64,000 nt of DNA, from contig NZ_QHKY01000002.1 of the NCBI RefSeq assembly GCF_003194605.1, forward strand, positions 124,001 through 188,000. Reading direction: 5' to 3'. Positions 17,825 through 26,609 of the stretch are shown here, one piece after another. A program made the translations under genes and the position numbers. Under the pieces are notes generated by a model, which worked only from the letters and a program-made list of their open reading frames with translations, made no database searches and was not told the origin of the DNA. The stretch comes from Nocardioides gilvus. GTDB lineage: Bacteria > Actinomycetota > Actinomycetes > Propionibacteriales > Nocardioidaceae. How positions within the stretch are numbered: the first letter of the stretch is position 1; every line of letters begins with the position of its first letter.

Positions 17825-19999
17825 ATGACTGCCAACGAAGTCCGTAGCGGTGCCATCACCGAGGTACTGAACCGCACTGGCGTGGAGACGGCCGAGATCC
17901 GCCCCCTGAGCGAGACCTGGGCAACCGACGTCTTCAACCTGGACAAGATGGAGGAGGCGCTCTCGAAGAACGCCTTCAAGGCCGTCAAGAAGACGGTCCA
18001 GACCGGAGAGCCGCTCGACCCCGCCACGGCCGACATCGTCGCCGCCGCCATGAAGGACTGGGCGATGGGCAAGGGTGCGAAGTTCTTCTCGCACGTGTTC
18101 TACCCGCTGACCAACATCACTGCGGAGAAGCACGACGGCTTCATCATCACCAACGCCGACGGCAACGCAATCACCGAGTTCACCGGCAGCCTGCTGATCA
18201 AGGGTGAGCCGGACGGCTCCTCGTTCCCGAACGGCAGCCTGCGGATGACCAACGCGGCACGCGGTTACACCGCCTGGGACCCCACCAGCCCCGCGTACAT
18301 CATGCAGACCGCCAACGGCGCCACCCTGATGATCCCGTCGGTCTTCATGTCCTGGACCGGTGAGTCGCTCGACAAGAAGATCCCGCTGCTGCGCTCCAAC
18401 GCTGCGATGGACCAGGCTGCTCGCCGCGTGCTCACGCTGATGGGCGAGACCGACATCGCGCCGCTCAACGCCAGCTGTGGCGCCGAGCAGGAGTACTTCC
18501 TGGTCGACCAGCACTTCGCTGCCGCGCGACCCGACCTGATCCTCGCCGGCCGCACGCTCTTCGGCGCCCCGCCGGCCAAGGGCCAGGAGTTCGACGACCA
18601 CTACTTCGGGGCGATCCCCGAGCGCGTCCAGATCTTCATGCAGGACTTCGAGGACAAGCTCTACCGCCTGGGCATCCCGGCCAAGACCCACCACAACGAG
18701 GTGGCCCCCGGCCAGTTCGAGATCGCGCCGTACCACGAGGCCGCCAACATCGCCGCCGACCACCAGCAGCTGCTGATGACCGTCATGAAGAAGACCGCCG
18801 CAGAGCACGGCTTCCTGTGCCTGCTGCACGAGAAGCCGTTCGCCGGTCTCAACGGTTCGGGCAAGCACGTCAACTGGTCGGTCGGCAACGCCACCCAGGG
18901 CAACCTGCTGGACCCCGGCACCTCCCCGGAGCAGAACCTCAACTTCCTGCTCTTCTGCGGTGCGGTCATCCGTGGCGTGCACAAGTTCGGTCCGCTGCTG
19001 CGCGCCGTCATCGCCAGCGCTTCCAACGACCACCGTCTGGGCGCCAACGAAGCGCCCCCGGCGATCCTGTCGGTCTACCTCGGCGACCAGCTCGAGGCTG
19101 TCTTCGAGGACATCAAGAACGGATGCGTCTCCGTCTCCAGCGACGGTGGCGAGATGGACCTCGGTCTGTCGCAGATCCTCAACTTCAAGCGCGACCCGGG
19201 CGACCGCAACCGCACGTCGCCGTTCGCCTTCACCGGCAACCGGTTCGAGTTCCGCGCGGTTGGTTCCTCCCAGTCGGTCTCCGGTCCTCTCGTCGCGATG
19301 AACACGATGCTCGCCGACTCGCTCAACTGGATCGCCGACCGCCTCGAGGTCCAGCTCGAGGGGGGCAAGACCCACGCCGAGGCCGTGGCGGTCGTGCTGA
19401 AGGAGCTGCTGGAGCAGCACGGCAACGCCATCTTCGGTGGCGACGGCTACTCGTCCGACTGGCACGAGGCCGCCGTCTCCGAGCGTGGCCTGCGCAACCT
19501 GCCGACCAGTGCTGACGCTTTGCCGGTCTTCACCGAGCCGGAGGTCGTGGAGCTGTTCGAGTCGACCGGGGTCCTGTCGGCCGTCGAGCTCAACGCGCGC
19601 TACGAGGTCTACGCCGAGCAGTACATCAACTCCATCGCGGTCGAGGCCAAGCTCGTCATGGAGCTGGCCAAGACGGTCATCTACCCCGCCACCCTGAAGT
19701 ACGCCTCGGAGCTGGCCCGGACGATCACCGCCGCGCAGGAGCTGGACGCGTCGTTCGACACCGGCCAGGTCAAGGTGATCGCCGACAACGCGAACAAGCT
19801 CATGGAGACGGTCAGCCAGTTGGCCGTCGAGGCGGAGAAGCACGACTTCGCGGACACCGAGGCGCACATGCACCACTGCGCCAAGGCCATCCGCCCGCTC
19901 ATGGAGAAGGCCCGCGTCTACGCCGACACCCTCGAGGCCGAGGTGGACGACGCAGTCTGGCCGTTGCCGAAGTACCGGGAGATGCTCTTCATCAAGTGA
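17825..19999 (+). CDS. glnN: Glutamine synthetase, type III
   Basis: This is a 724-residue protein, the usual length of type III glutamine synthetases (about 700-730, against about 470 for type I). It should make glutamine from glutamate, ammonia and ATP in the cytosol. Characteristic blocks are [66 protein letters not shown] and [18 protein letters not shown] 17825 was preferred to TTG 17819; neither has a strong ribosome site. It stands alone, with a candidate GlnR-type box upstream and a strong terminator hairpin downstream. A type I enzyme (glnA) is also encoded in this window, so the host has at least two glutamine synthetases. Confidence 0.95.
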   Translation: MTANEVRSGAITEVLNRTGVETAEIRPLSETWATDVFNLDKMEEALSKNAFKAVKKTVQTGEPLDPATADIVAAAMKDWAMGKGAKFFSHVFYPLTNITAEKHDGFIITNADGNAITEFTGSLLIKGEPDGSSFPNGSLRMTNAARGYTAWDPTSPAYIMQTANGATLMIPSVFMSWTGESLDKKIPLLRSNAAMDQAARRVLTLMGETDIAPLNASCGAEQEYFLVDQHFAAARPDLILAGRTLFGAPPAKGQEFDDHYFGAIPERVQIFMQDFEDKLYRLGIPAKTHHNEVAPGQFEIAPYHEAANIAADHQQLLMTVMKKTAAEHGFLCLLHEKPFAGLNGSGKHVNWSVGNATQGNLLDPGTSPEQNLNFLLFCGAVIRGVHKFGPLLRAVIASASNDHRLGANEAPPAILSVYLGDQLEAVFEDIKNGCVSVSSDGGEMDLGLSQILNFKRDPGDRNRTSPFAFTGNRFEFRAVGSSQSVSGPLVAMNTMLADSLNWIADRLEVQLEGGKTHAEAVAVVLKELLEQHGNAIFGGDGYSSDWHEAAVSERGLRNLPTSADALPVFTEPEVVELFESTGVLSAVELNARYEVYAEQYINSIAVEAKLVMELAKTVIYPATLKYASELARTITAAQELDASFDTGQVKVIADNANKLMETVSQLAVEAEKHDFADTEAHMHHCAKAIRPLMEKARVYADTLEAEVDDAVWPLPKYREMLFIK

Positions 20000-20016
20000 T
20001 GAGGTAGCGATCCGCA

Positions 20017-20053
20017 CATCGCCCCGCCAGCCCTCATGGCCGGCGGGGCGATG
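20017..20053 (+). terminator. Hairpin terminator after type III glutamine synthetase
   Basis: The arms CATCGCCCCGCC-A-GCC (20017-20032) and GGC-C-GGCGGGGCGATG (20038-20053) pair over 15 of 16 positions, with one A/C mismatch and the 5-base loop CTCAT. It lies 18 bases after the stop codon. No T-run follows, as is common for actinobacterial terminators. Confidence 0.75.
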
Positions 20054-20117
20054 TCGTCGGTCGATCTGGTCCGGCCGAGATCCACAGACCTGACATCATG
20101 GAGGTCGACAGGCGGCA

Positions 20118-22094
20118 ATGGTCCCGGTGCATGACCCCGTGCATGCCCAGGGGCATTCCGCAGCGACACGAAGGGGTCCACGCGTGCGCCAATCGGTCGT
20201 CTTCCTCCGCCAACAGTTGTTGACCCTGTTCGCCGCCCTCGGGCTGGGGCTGGGAGTGGGGCTGTGGGCATTCGGGCCAGCCTCGGCCCTGGCGGTGACT
20301 GCCTTCGTAGTGCTGGGTGTCGTCATGGTCGCCACCGCGATGGGCATGGTGCGCGACCTCATGGAGGGCCGCTGGGGCCTGGACGTCCTGGCGCTGATCG
20401 CCATGGGCGCGACGTTGGCCGTCGAGGAGTACGTGGCCGGCCTCATCATTGCGCTCATGCTGACGGGCGGGGAAGCACTGGAGGCGTGGGCCGCGCGTCG
20501 CGCGACCCGGGAGCTCGACACGCTGCTCAACCGAGCTCCCGCGTACGCCCAGCGGATCGATCCGCGGACCGGGGACGTCGTACAGATCAGCGTCGACGAG
20601 GTGGCCGTCGGGGACGAACTGCTCGTCCGATCGTCGGAGATCCTGCCGGTCGACGGCGTCGTCGTCTCGGAGCGGGCGGTCATCGACGAGTCCTCGGTGA
20701 CCGGCGAACCGCTGCCCTCGACCTTCGCAGCCGGTGACACCGTGTTGTCCGGCACGATCAACGGCACCGAGACCTTCACGATGCGGTCCACGAGGACCGC
20801 CAAGGACTCCCAGTACGCCACCATCGTGCAGCTCGTCGAGAGTGCCGTCGCGTCCAGAGCGCCGATGGTGCGCCTCGCGGACCGCTATGCGCTGCCGTTC
20901 ACGGGCATCGCGCTGCTGATCGCTGCTCTGGCCTGGTATCTCAGTGGTGACCCGGTGCGTTTCGCCGAGGTCCTCGTCGTCGCCACGCCGTGCCCGCTGC
21001 TCATCGCAGCGCCGGTGGCCTTCATGGGCGGCATGAGTTCGGCGGCGAAGCTCAACGTCATCATCAAGGAGGGCGGCGCCCTCGAGAAGCTTGCTGGGAT
21101 CCGTTCAGTGGCTTTCGACAAGACAGGCACGCTCACGGCCGGTCGGCCCGACGTGGCCCGGATCGTGCCGGGCGCGGAGTCCCCGCGGGAGGTCCTGAGG
21201 CTGGCGGCCGCAGCCGAGCAACACTCGGTGCACGTCTACGCCCAACCCGTGATCGAGGCGGCCCGCGGCGAGCATCTCGAGCTGCCTCAGGTCCGTACGG
21301 CTGCAGAGGTCGCCACCAACGGCGTGCGGGTCACCCTCGTCGACGGGTCACAGGTGCGAGTGGGCAAGCCTGCCTTCATCGAGGAGGCAGTGGGCCCGTT
21401 CGACCGGGACGTCCTCGACGGGGGTGAGACGGCCGTCTACGTATCCGTCGACGACGCGCTCGCCGGTGTGATCGTGCTGTCGGACCCGGTGCGCAGGCAT
21501 GCGGCGCAGACCGTGGAGCGGTTGCGTGCGTTCGGGGTGAGCGGGTTCGTGCTCGTCACCGGAGACGTCGCCTCGACCGCGGATTCGGTGGCGGCCGAGG
21601 TCGGGATCGCTACGGTGCACGCGGAGACCACCCCGCAGCAGAAGGTCGAGATCGTCAGGGCCCTGGAGCCCCGGCCGGTGTTGATGGTGGGGGACGGGAT
21701 CAACGACGCACCCGTACTGGCGGCAGCTGACGTCGGGATCGCGATGGCGGGCAGGGGCGCGACCGCCGCCAGTGAGTCCGCCTCGGCAGTCGTCACCTCC
21801 GACGACCTCTCGCGGGTTGCCGACGTGGTGGAGGTGTCGCAGCGCACGGTGGCCATTGCGCTGCAGTCGATCTGGATGGGCATCGTCATCTCGATCGGTC
21901 TGATGCTGGTGGCGGCCTTCGGTCACCTCCCGGCGGTGGCTGGCGCCCTGCTGCAGGAGGCTGTCGATCTGGTCGCGATCGTGTCTGCGTTGCGGGCCCT
22001 GAGGCTTCACCGTCGCTTCGGGCGTGCTCCGGTGGGTGATCTCAAGGGCCTTCGAGGCGACTCGGAGCTGTCGGGGGGTCCATCTCACGCCTGA
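20118..22094 (+). CDS. Heavy-metal P1B-type ATPase without an N-terminal metal-binding domain
   Basis: This is a 658-residue membrane pump. Motifs in order: the actuator loop SSVTGEPLPS, the membrane metal-site motif TPC (T290-P291-C292, in ATPCPLLIAAPVA), the phosphorylated aspartate D334 in DKTGTLT, and the hinge GDGINDAPVLAAADVGIAM. Hydrophobic segments lie at about 30-110, 255-305 and near the C-terminus. There is no HMA (CxxC) domain; instead the first 25 residues contain several His. The nucleotide-domain dipeptide usually written SHP is VHV here (H372-V373). TPC rather than CPC argues against a plain copper or zinc exporter, so the metal is unassigned. The end overlaps the convergent gene by 53 bases. 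Confidence 0.88.
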   Translation: MVPVHDPVHAQGHSAATRRGPRVRQSVVFLRQQLLTLFAALGLGLGVGLWAFGPASALAVTAFVVLGVVMVATAMGMVRDLMEGRWGLDVLALIAMGATLAVEEYVAGLIIALMLTGGEALEAWAARRATRELDTLLNRAPAYAQRIDPRTGDVVQISVDEVAVGDELLVRSSEILPVDGVVVSERAVIDESSVTGEPLPSTFAAGDTVLSGTINGTETFTMRSTRTAKDSQYATIVQLVESAVASRAPMVRLADRYALPFTGIALLIAALAWYLSGDPVRFAEVLVVATPCPLLIAAPVAFMGGMSSAAKLNVIIKEGGALEKLAGIRSVAFDKTGTLTAGRPDVARIVPGAESPREVLRLAAAAEQHSVHVYAQPVIEAARGEHLELPQVRTAAEVATNGVRVTLVDGSQVRVGKPAFIEEAVGPFDRDVLDGGETAVYVSVDDALAGVIVLSDPVRRHAAQTVERLRAFGVSGFVLVTGDVASTADSVAAEVGIATVHAETTPQQKVEIVRALEPRPVLMVGDGINDAPVLAAADVGIAMAGRGATAASESASAVVTSDDLSRVADVVEVSQRTVAIALQSIWMGIVISIGLMLVAAFGHLPAVAGALLQEAVDLVAIVSALRALRLHRRFGRAPVGDLKGLRGDSELSGGPSHA

Positions 22095-22857
22095 GCTGAC
22101 GGGCGGCCTCGAGTGCTTGGTCGAGCTCGTCGAGGTCGCCGTCAGGGGCGAACTGCAACTCGCCGGCATCGACCTGTCGTTGCGTGGCGGCCTCCAGCTC
22201 ACGCTCGGCCTCGGCGAGCGCCGACGCCTTGGCCGCGCTCCGGAAGACCCACTCCCGCGAAGCTGCGTGCTCCTTGGTGTCCTGGTGGCCGGGCACGCCG
22301 TCGGCCCGACCCAGCGCAACCACCAGGGCTTGCATCCTGAGGTCGTTGGCAGCGATGGCTGCCCGGGCCTGGGAGGCCCCGTCGAGAGCCTCGACCTTGT
22401 CGCGTGCGGCAAGCCAGTCCCTCCAGGCGTCCGCGAGACCACCCCGCAGGGCCAGGTGACGCTCGGCGTCCAGTTGTCGAAGGGCTCGACCACGATGGGC
22501 CGCCAGGGCGACGACAGGCAGCAGCAACGCCCAGATCGCGAACTGCGCCGCGAGCGGGCCGACGGCCACCCCGACGATGAGCAGGACCGGAGCCAGCAAC
22601 ACCGCCAGGCCGAGTTGCGTGCTGAGCTCGCGGTGGCGCTGGTTCAAGGCGGCGTAGCGACGTGGGGACACCGACGGATGGGGGAGTGCGACCTCGGAGG
22701 TCGTGGATCGCTGGTAGCGGCGCAGGGCCGTCTCCTCCGGCGTACGGACGAGGCCACCCGCCGAAGCGATCCTCGACCGCAACTCGGCGGCGTCGCGGGT
22801 CCATCGCTCCAGTCGACGACCGAAGGTCTTGTCCCCGGGTCCTGGATCGACGGCCAT
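22042..22857 (-). CDS. Hypothetical protein with two membrane segments and coiled-coil-like flanks
   Basis: This is a 271-residue protein of unknown family. One hydrophobic hairpin (LGLAVLLAPVLLIVGVAVG and FAIWALLLPVVALAAH, about residues 82-122) splits it into an N-terminal Arg/Glu-rich part and a C-terminal helical part rich in Ala, Glu and Gln (SALAEAERELEAATQRQVD and LDELDQALEAARQLRREM). It is the last of four same-strand genes starting with the SPFH protein at 25625, only four bases after the small membrane protein, so it is probably part of that membrane-stress module. It overlaps the metal ATPase gene tail to tail. It could play the part of YdjH in the Bacillus module, but no sequence similarity is claimed. 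Confidence 0.72.
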   Translation of the reverse strand: MAVDPGPGDKTFGRRLERWTRDAAELRSRIASAGGLVRTPEETALRRYQRSTTSEVALPHPSVSPRRYAALNQRHRELSTQLGLAVLLAPVLLIVGVAVGPLAAQFAIWALLLPVVALAAHRGRALRQLDAERHLALRGGLADAWRDWLAARDKVEALDGASQARAAIAANDLRMQALVVALGRADGVPGHQDTKEHAASREWVFRSAAKASALAEAERELEAATQRQVDAGELQFAPDGDLDELDQALEAARQLRREMDPPTAPSRLEGP

Positions 22858-22861
22858 GGGT

Positions 22862-23155
22862 TCAGTTTAGGCGCTTGACCCGAGACCGGTGGTCGGAGAC
22901 GTTGTTGCCGCTGATCTCCGTACGCTTCGTGCCCCGGACGCTGTCCACCTTGTGCTCCGACCCGGTGACAGGTTGGGACTCGATGTGAGTCTCCTTCTCG
23001 AAGGCGTGGGACTTGTCGGTGTTGCGGTAGTAGCGGTAGATCGCCCAGTAGACACCCGCCGCACCGGCCGGCCCGAGGAGCAGCAGGGCCAGCGAACCGT
23101 CCGCATCCGTCGCCATCGGAAGGACCGCGTACGTGAGCATCACGAGGGTGGTCAC
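22862..23155 (-). CDS. Small membrane protein of the SPFH/zinc-ribbon module
   Basis: This is a 97-residue protein. GTG 23155 overlaps the stop of the zinc-ribbon gene by four bases (GTGA), which decides the start; longer versions of the frame run into that gene. It has two hydrophobic stretches (TTLVMLTYAVLPMA, about residues 2-15, and LALLLLGPAGAAGVYWAIY, about residues 22-40) followed by a polar, charged tail containing HIESQPVTGSEHKVDS and ending in a basic stretch. No family was recognised. Tight coupling with the zinc-ribbon and SPFH genes suggests a shared membrane complex; that is inference. Confidence 0.72.
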   Translation of the reverse strand: MTTLVMLTYAVLPMATDADGSLALLLLGPAGAAGVYWAIYRYYRNTDKSHAFEKETHIESQPVTGSEHKVDSVRGTKRTEISGNNVSDHRSRVKRLN

Positions 23156-24396
23156 GATGCCACCAGGATCGCGATGGCGATGGTCTCCAGGACCGTGCCC
23201 GTGGTCAGGGCAGCGACCATCAGCCGCCAGTGCGAGACAGGGACGCTGCCCATGGTCTCGCCGGTGCGCCCGTTGACTGCGATGTAGTGGACCATCGCCC
23301 GGCCCCCCTCCTCGTGGTAGTAGGAGTAGAGCCATACCGGCAGATACATCGACACCCACCGGGTCCCGTGCACCGTGAGGCGTTCGGTCTCCCACCGCAC
23401 CCCGCGGTCATAACGCTTGACCGAGTCGCGCACCTCGGAGCGGGTGATGGAGAGCAGTTGGTGCTCCAGCGCCGGCACCAGGGCAGACACGTCGGTGTCG
23501 CGTCGTTCTGAGGTGTATCCGACGAGGTAGTTGGCGTTCCACTGCACTGCGTTCTTGGTGTCGAACGGCAGGATCGTGTTGATCACGTTGTTGGTGTTGA
23601 CGAAGGCGTTCATGTTGGCGCGCTCGGTGGACGACTCCAGGGTCAGGTCGTCGACCGTGAAGTCGACGTGGCGGTCCACGCGGTAGATGTCCGCGTCGTA
23701 CACGGTCTCCTTGTTGTCGCCGCTGCCGCGGGTGTAGCGCCGGGTCTGGACCTCGCCGACCCCCTGGACGTCACCGCTCGCGTTGCTGTCGACGATCATG
23801 TACGGGAGGTAGACACCGACGACGTTGCCAGGGGTGAACTCCCGGACGAAGCGTCGGTGCGCGAACAACTTCCGCTTGCCGGCGAAGGCCGTGATCTGCT
23901 CGATCGCCTGGTCCCTGGTGATGCTGAACGGCAGGACCGCGTCGGGGACGGCGCCGTTGGGCACCTGTTCGTTGACGGTGAGCACGTGACGGCACCAGTG
24001 ACAGCGCGACGACGTGGCCTCCGCGGTGTTGACCACCACTTCCGCGCCGCAGCCGGAGCACTTCATGGTCAACATCTCGGCATCGGCCTGGATGTCTGAC
24101 GCGCCCGACGTCACCGTCGTGCCGGTGAGGTCGCGGATCGACCCCTCACCGGTCACGAGCGGCTCGATCACGGCTTCTGCCCACTCGTGGCGACAGAACA
24201 GGCAGATCAACTTCGAGGTCGACACCCGGAGCTGGATCTCGGTGGATCCGCACTTCGGGCAGCGGTTGACGCCGTCCTCCAACCGTTCGTTGGCGGTGTT
24301 GATCACCGGATCCGTCGCTGGGGTCGGACCGGCGAGGTTCAGGTCGGGGGAGTCGCTCGGGACCGCGTGCGGCGCCCCGGTGGAGTTCTCAGTCAT
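23152..24396 (-). CDS. TFIIB-type zinc-ribbon membrane protein (YdjG-like)
   Basis: This is a 414-residue protein. The first zinc ribbon has C46-C49 and C65-C68 (RCPKCG and ICLFCRHEW), and a second ribbon lies at about residues 112-136 (KCSGCG and RCHWCRHVL). A large central domain includes PYMIVDSNASGDVQGVG and QTRRYTRG. A hydrophobic C-terminal segment (LMVAALTTGTVLETIAIAIL) should anchor it in the membrane. The domain order matches B. subtilis YdjG, which works with YdjH and the SPFH protein YdjI in the PspA-linked envelope stress system. An SPFH gene directly upstream (14 bases) supports that reading. The exact biochemical role is not known. Confidence 0.85.
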   Translation of the reverse strand: MTENSTGAPHAVPSDSPDLNLAGPTPATDPVINTANERLEDGVNRCPKCGSTEIQLRVSTSKLICLFCRHEWAEAVIEPLVTGEGSIRDLTGTTVTSGASDIQADAEMLTMKCSGCGAEVVVNTAEATSSRCHWCRHVLTVNEQVPNGAVPDAVLPFSITRDQAIEQITAFAGKRKLFAHRRFVREFTPGNVVGVYLPYMIVDSNASGDVQGVGEVQTRRYTRGSGDNKETVYDADIYRVDRHVDFTVDDLTLESSTERANMNAFVNTNNVINTILPFDTKNAVQWNANYLVGYTSERRDTDVSALVPALEHQLLSITRSEVRDSVKRYDRGVRWETERLTVHGTRWVSMYLPVWLYSYYHEEGGRAMVHYIAVNGRTGETMGSVPVSHWRLMVAALTTGTVLETIAIAILVAS

Positions 24397-24410
24397 GGCC
24401 GGTCTCCGGG

Positions 24411-25625
24411 TTACAGGCCCAGAGCCTTGGCCTTGGCCGCGTCGTAGTCCTCCTGGGTGATCAACCCGGCGTCGAGCATCTGCTTGGCCTTCGTCAACGT
24501 CGCCATGGCGTCGTCGGCCGCGGGTGCCGGCGCGGCCGCAGCAGGAGCAGCCGGCTGAGCCGGGGCGGCCTGGGCCGGGGTCGACTGTGCGCCGACGCCG
24601 GGCACGGGCTGCTGGAGCCCGCCGATCCCGGCGCCACCGGCGGCCATCCCCATGCCGATCAGGCCGCCGGGGCCGGCGTTCTCGCCCGCCGACTCGAAGC
24701 CTGCCGCGACCGAGGCCTGCAGGTTGGAGTTGCCACGTGCCCCCGAGAGCGCGTCGGCACGCTGCACGTTGCGGAGCAGTTCACGGGTGGACTCGTCATA
24801 CTCGATCGAGATGATGGCGACCGAGATGATCTCGAGCCCGCGGCCGGTGCTCCACTTGTAGTTGTCCTCTACGGCGGCCGACAGGCTCTGGGCGAAGCCC
24901 ACCGAGTCCTGCTGGATCTTGGTGATCCGGTTGCCCTTCGACGGGTCGTTCGTGTACATCGAGAACGCGGGCGCCAGAGAGCCGACGACCTCGTTGAAGA
25001 GCTGCGAGGCGGCGTCGTTCTCGACATCGGTGAAGTCGAAGACCTTGCCGGGCTCGAGGTATGCAGCGGGCACGAAGGCCTTGATGAAGAGGATCGGGTC
25101 AACGATGCTGAGTGTGTACGTGCCCCGGGTGATCGCGCCGACCTGGGCGTTCATGTAGGCGTCGTCCCAGTAGATCTCCGACTGGGTCCCGAAACGGTTG
25201 TTGGGCAGCTCCTTGAGCGTGACGAAGTAGGCCCGCTGCTGGCTGCTGGGGCGTCCACCGAACTTGAAGCGCTCCCACGAGGTGGTGATCAAGGGGCTCA
25301 CGAGGCCGTTGCCCGCGAAGATCGACTGCGAGTCCTGCGCCTCGGAGTTCCACTCGTAGCCGCCCGCCTCCGCGGCGAATCCGGTGATGGCTCCGTCCTG
25401 CATCAGGACCAGGCCATAGCCCTCCGGCACCACGATCTTGCTGCCGTTGGTGATGACGCCGTCCGACGCCTTGCTGTTCGATCCGCGACCGGAGTTGCTG
25501 CCTCGGGGAACCGCGGCGAAGAGCGCGGCGGTGGGTGCGAGACCGTCAGGGACTGTGTAGAAGTCCTTCCACTGGTCGGCCAGGGTGCCACCGAGTGCAC
25601 CGATCGCTGCCTTGATGAGTCCCAT
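24411..25625 (-). CDS. SPFH-domain protein with C-terminal SHOCT motif (YdjI-like)
   Basis: This is a 404-residue protein. The N-terminus carries a short amphipathic stretch (IKAAIGALGGTLADQWKDFY), then an SPFH/band-7-type region at about residues 60-290 with VVPEGYGLVLMQDGAITGF and GLEIISVAIISIEYDESTR. A Gly/Ala/Pro-rich linker follows, and the last 30 residues (DAMATLTKAKQMLDAGLITQ) are a SHOCT motif. The family is often annotated 'virion core protein' or YdjI. Such proteins assemble on membranes and take part in envelope stress responses. It is the first gene of a four-gene run with the zinc-ribbon protein and two small membrane proteins; no PspA gene is adjacent. Confidence 0.88.
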   Translation of the reverse strand: MGLIKAAIGALGGTLADQWKDFYTVPDGLAPTAALFAAVPRGSNSGRGSNSKASDGVITNGSKIVVPEGYGLVLMQDGAITGFAAEAGGYEWNSEAQDSQSIFAGNGLVSPLITTSWERFKFGGRPSSQQRAYFVTLKELPNNRFGTQSEIYWDDAYMNAQVGAITRGTYTLSIVDPILFIKAFVPAAYLEPGKVFDFTDVENDAASQLFNEVVGSLAPAFSMYTNDPSKGNRITKIQQDSVGFAQSLSAAVEDNYKWSTGRGLEIISVAIISIEYDESTRELLRNVQRADALSGARGNSNLQASVAAGFESAGENAGPGGLIGMGMAAGGAGIGGLQQPVPGVGAQSTPAQAAPAQPAAPAAAAPAPAADDAMATLTKAKQMLDAGLITQEDYDAAKAKALGL

Positions 25626-25844
25626 GGATGACGCCTCCGCTTTCGGCTGACAGGAGTGCTCACCCTAACCGGGAGGGGAGCAGGCCCCTGCACGTCTCGA
25701 CAGGAGGGCGCGGTCGAGTCAGTGGGCGCCCGACCGGCGAGTTGTGGTCGCCGTCACATTTACCGCATTTGGAACTTCCGCCCCGGGGCCATACGGGCGT
25801 CTTCTGGAATTCAGGTTTCATCCCTCCTCACACCGGGACACGAG

Positions 25845-26555
25845 ATGCGAGATTCCCTTGAAAAGTTGGGCAGTCGATTCACCTACGCCAACGTCGTCAG
25901 CACGGTGGCGCTCGTCATAGCTGTCGGTGGGGGCGGTGTGGCAGCCAACGCTGCCCTCGCCAACAACACCGTCGGTTCTCCACAGATCAAGAACGGTCAG
26001 GTCAAGAACGTTGATCTGGGCCGCAAGTCGGTCACCACGTCCAAGCTGCGCAACAACTCTGTGCTCAGCAGGCACGTGAAGAACGGCACTCTGCAAGGAA
26101 AGGACGTCAAGAACGGCTCCCTCACCCGCAACGACCTGGCGCCGAGCTCGATCGTCGCCAGTCTGCTGGCGTCCGGCTCGGTCACTGGAGACGCGATCGC
26201 CGACGGCGCAGTCGCTGCCGACGACCTGGCGTCGAGCCCCCTGGGGGTGGCTCGTGCCTACGCGTGGAACAACATCCCCGCAGGCCCCCTGGGCGTCAGC
26301 TCGGTGCTGAACAACGGATACGTCTACAACAGCAGCGGGGAGGACACCACGGTGACCCGAAACGGAGTGGGCTACTACGCGGTGCGGTTCACCGGGGTGG
26401 ACCTCGGATCGGGTTCTGTCCACGTCACCGCGTACGGCTCCTCGTCCGACACGTGCAAGGTGCAGTCGTGGGGCGCCGAGAGCGTCTGGGTCAGGTGCTT
26501 CGACGCTGCCGGGAATCCTGCGGACAACCGGTTCACCGTGGGGTACTACCGCTGA
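25845..26555 (+). CDS. Probable exported or membrane-anchored protein with short 'KNG' repeats
   Basis: This is a 236-residue protein. ATG 25845 was chosen because the protein then opens with a short charged N-terminus followed by a hydrophobic helix (NVVSTVALVIAVGGGGVAANAAL, shown split in function as signal or anchor, about residues 17-37). Residues about 40-110 hold repeated short units of the form 'IKNGQVKNVDLGRKSV', 'LRNNSVLSRHVKNGTLQG' and 'VKNGSLTRNDLAPSS'. The C-terminal 100 residues have paired Cys (SSDTCKVQSW and VWVRCFDAAG) and look like an extracellular beta domain. This repeat style is seen in actinobacterial surface proteins of unknown function. No partner gene was identified; the 219 bases upstream are less GC-rich and may hold its promoter. 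Confidence 0.75.
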   Translation: MRDSLEKLGSRFTYANVVSTVALVIAVGGGGVAANAALANNTVGSPQIKNGQVKNVDLGRKSVTTSKLRNNSVLSRHVKNGTLQGKDVKNGSLTRNDLAPSSIVASLLASGSVTGDAIADGAVAADDLASSPLGVARAYAWNNIPAGPLGVSSVLNNGYVYNSSGEDTTVTRNGVGYYAVRFTGVDLGSGSVHVTAYGSSSDTCKVQSWGAESVWVRCFDAAGNPADNRFTVGYYR

Positions 26556-26609
26556 TCCGCTCGGCCTTCCGGTTGCGACCGTCACGAGCGGTGCCACCCA
26601 GGGGCTGGT

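Noticed and set aside
17738..20017. A 759-codon open frame antisense to the type III glutamine synthetase.
   Set aside because: Rich in Leu, Val, Gly and Asp in a repetitive way, without motifs; it mirrors the codon bias of the real gene.
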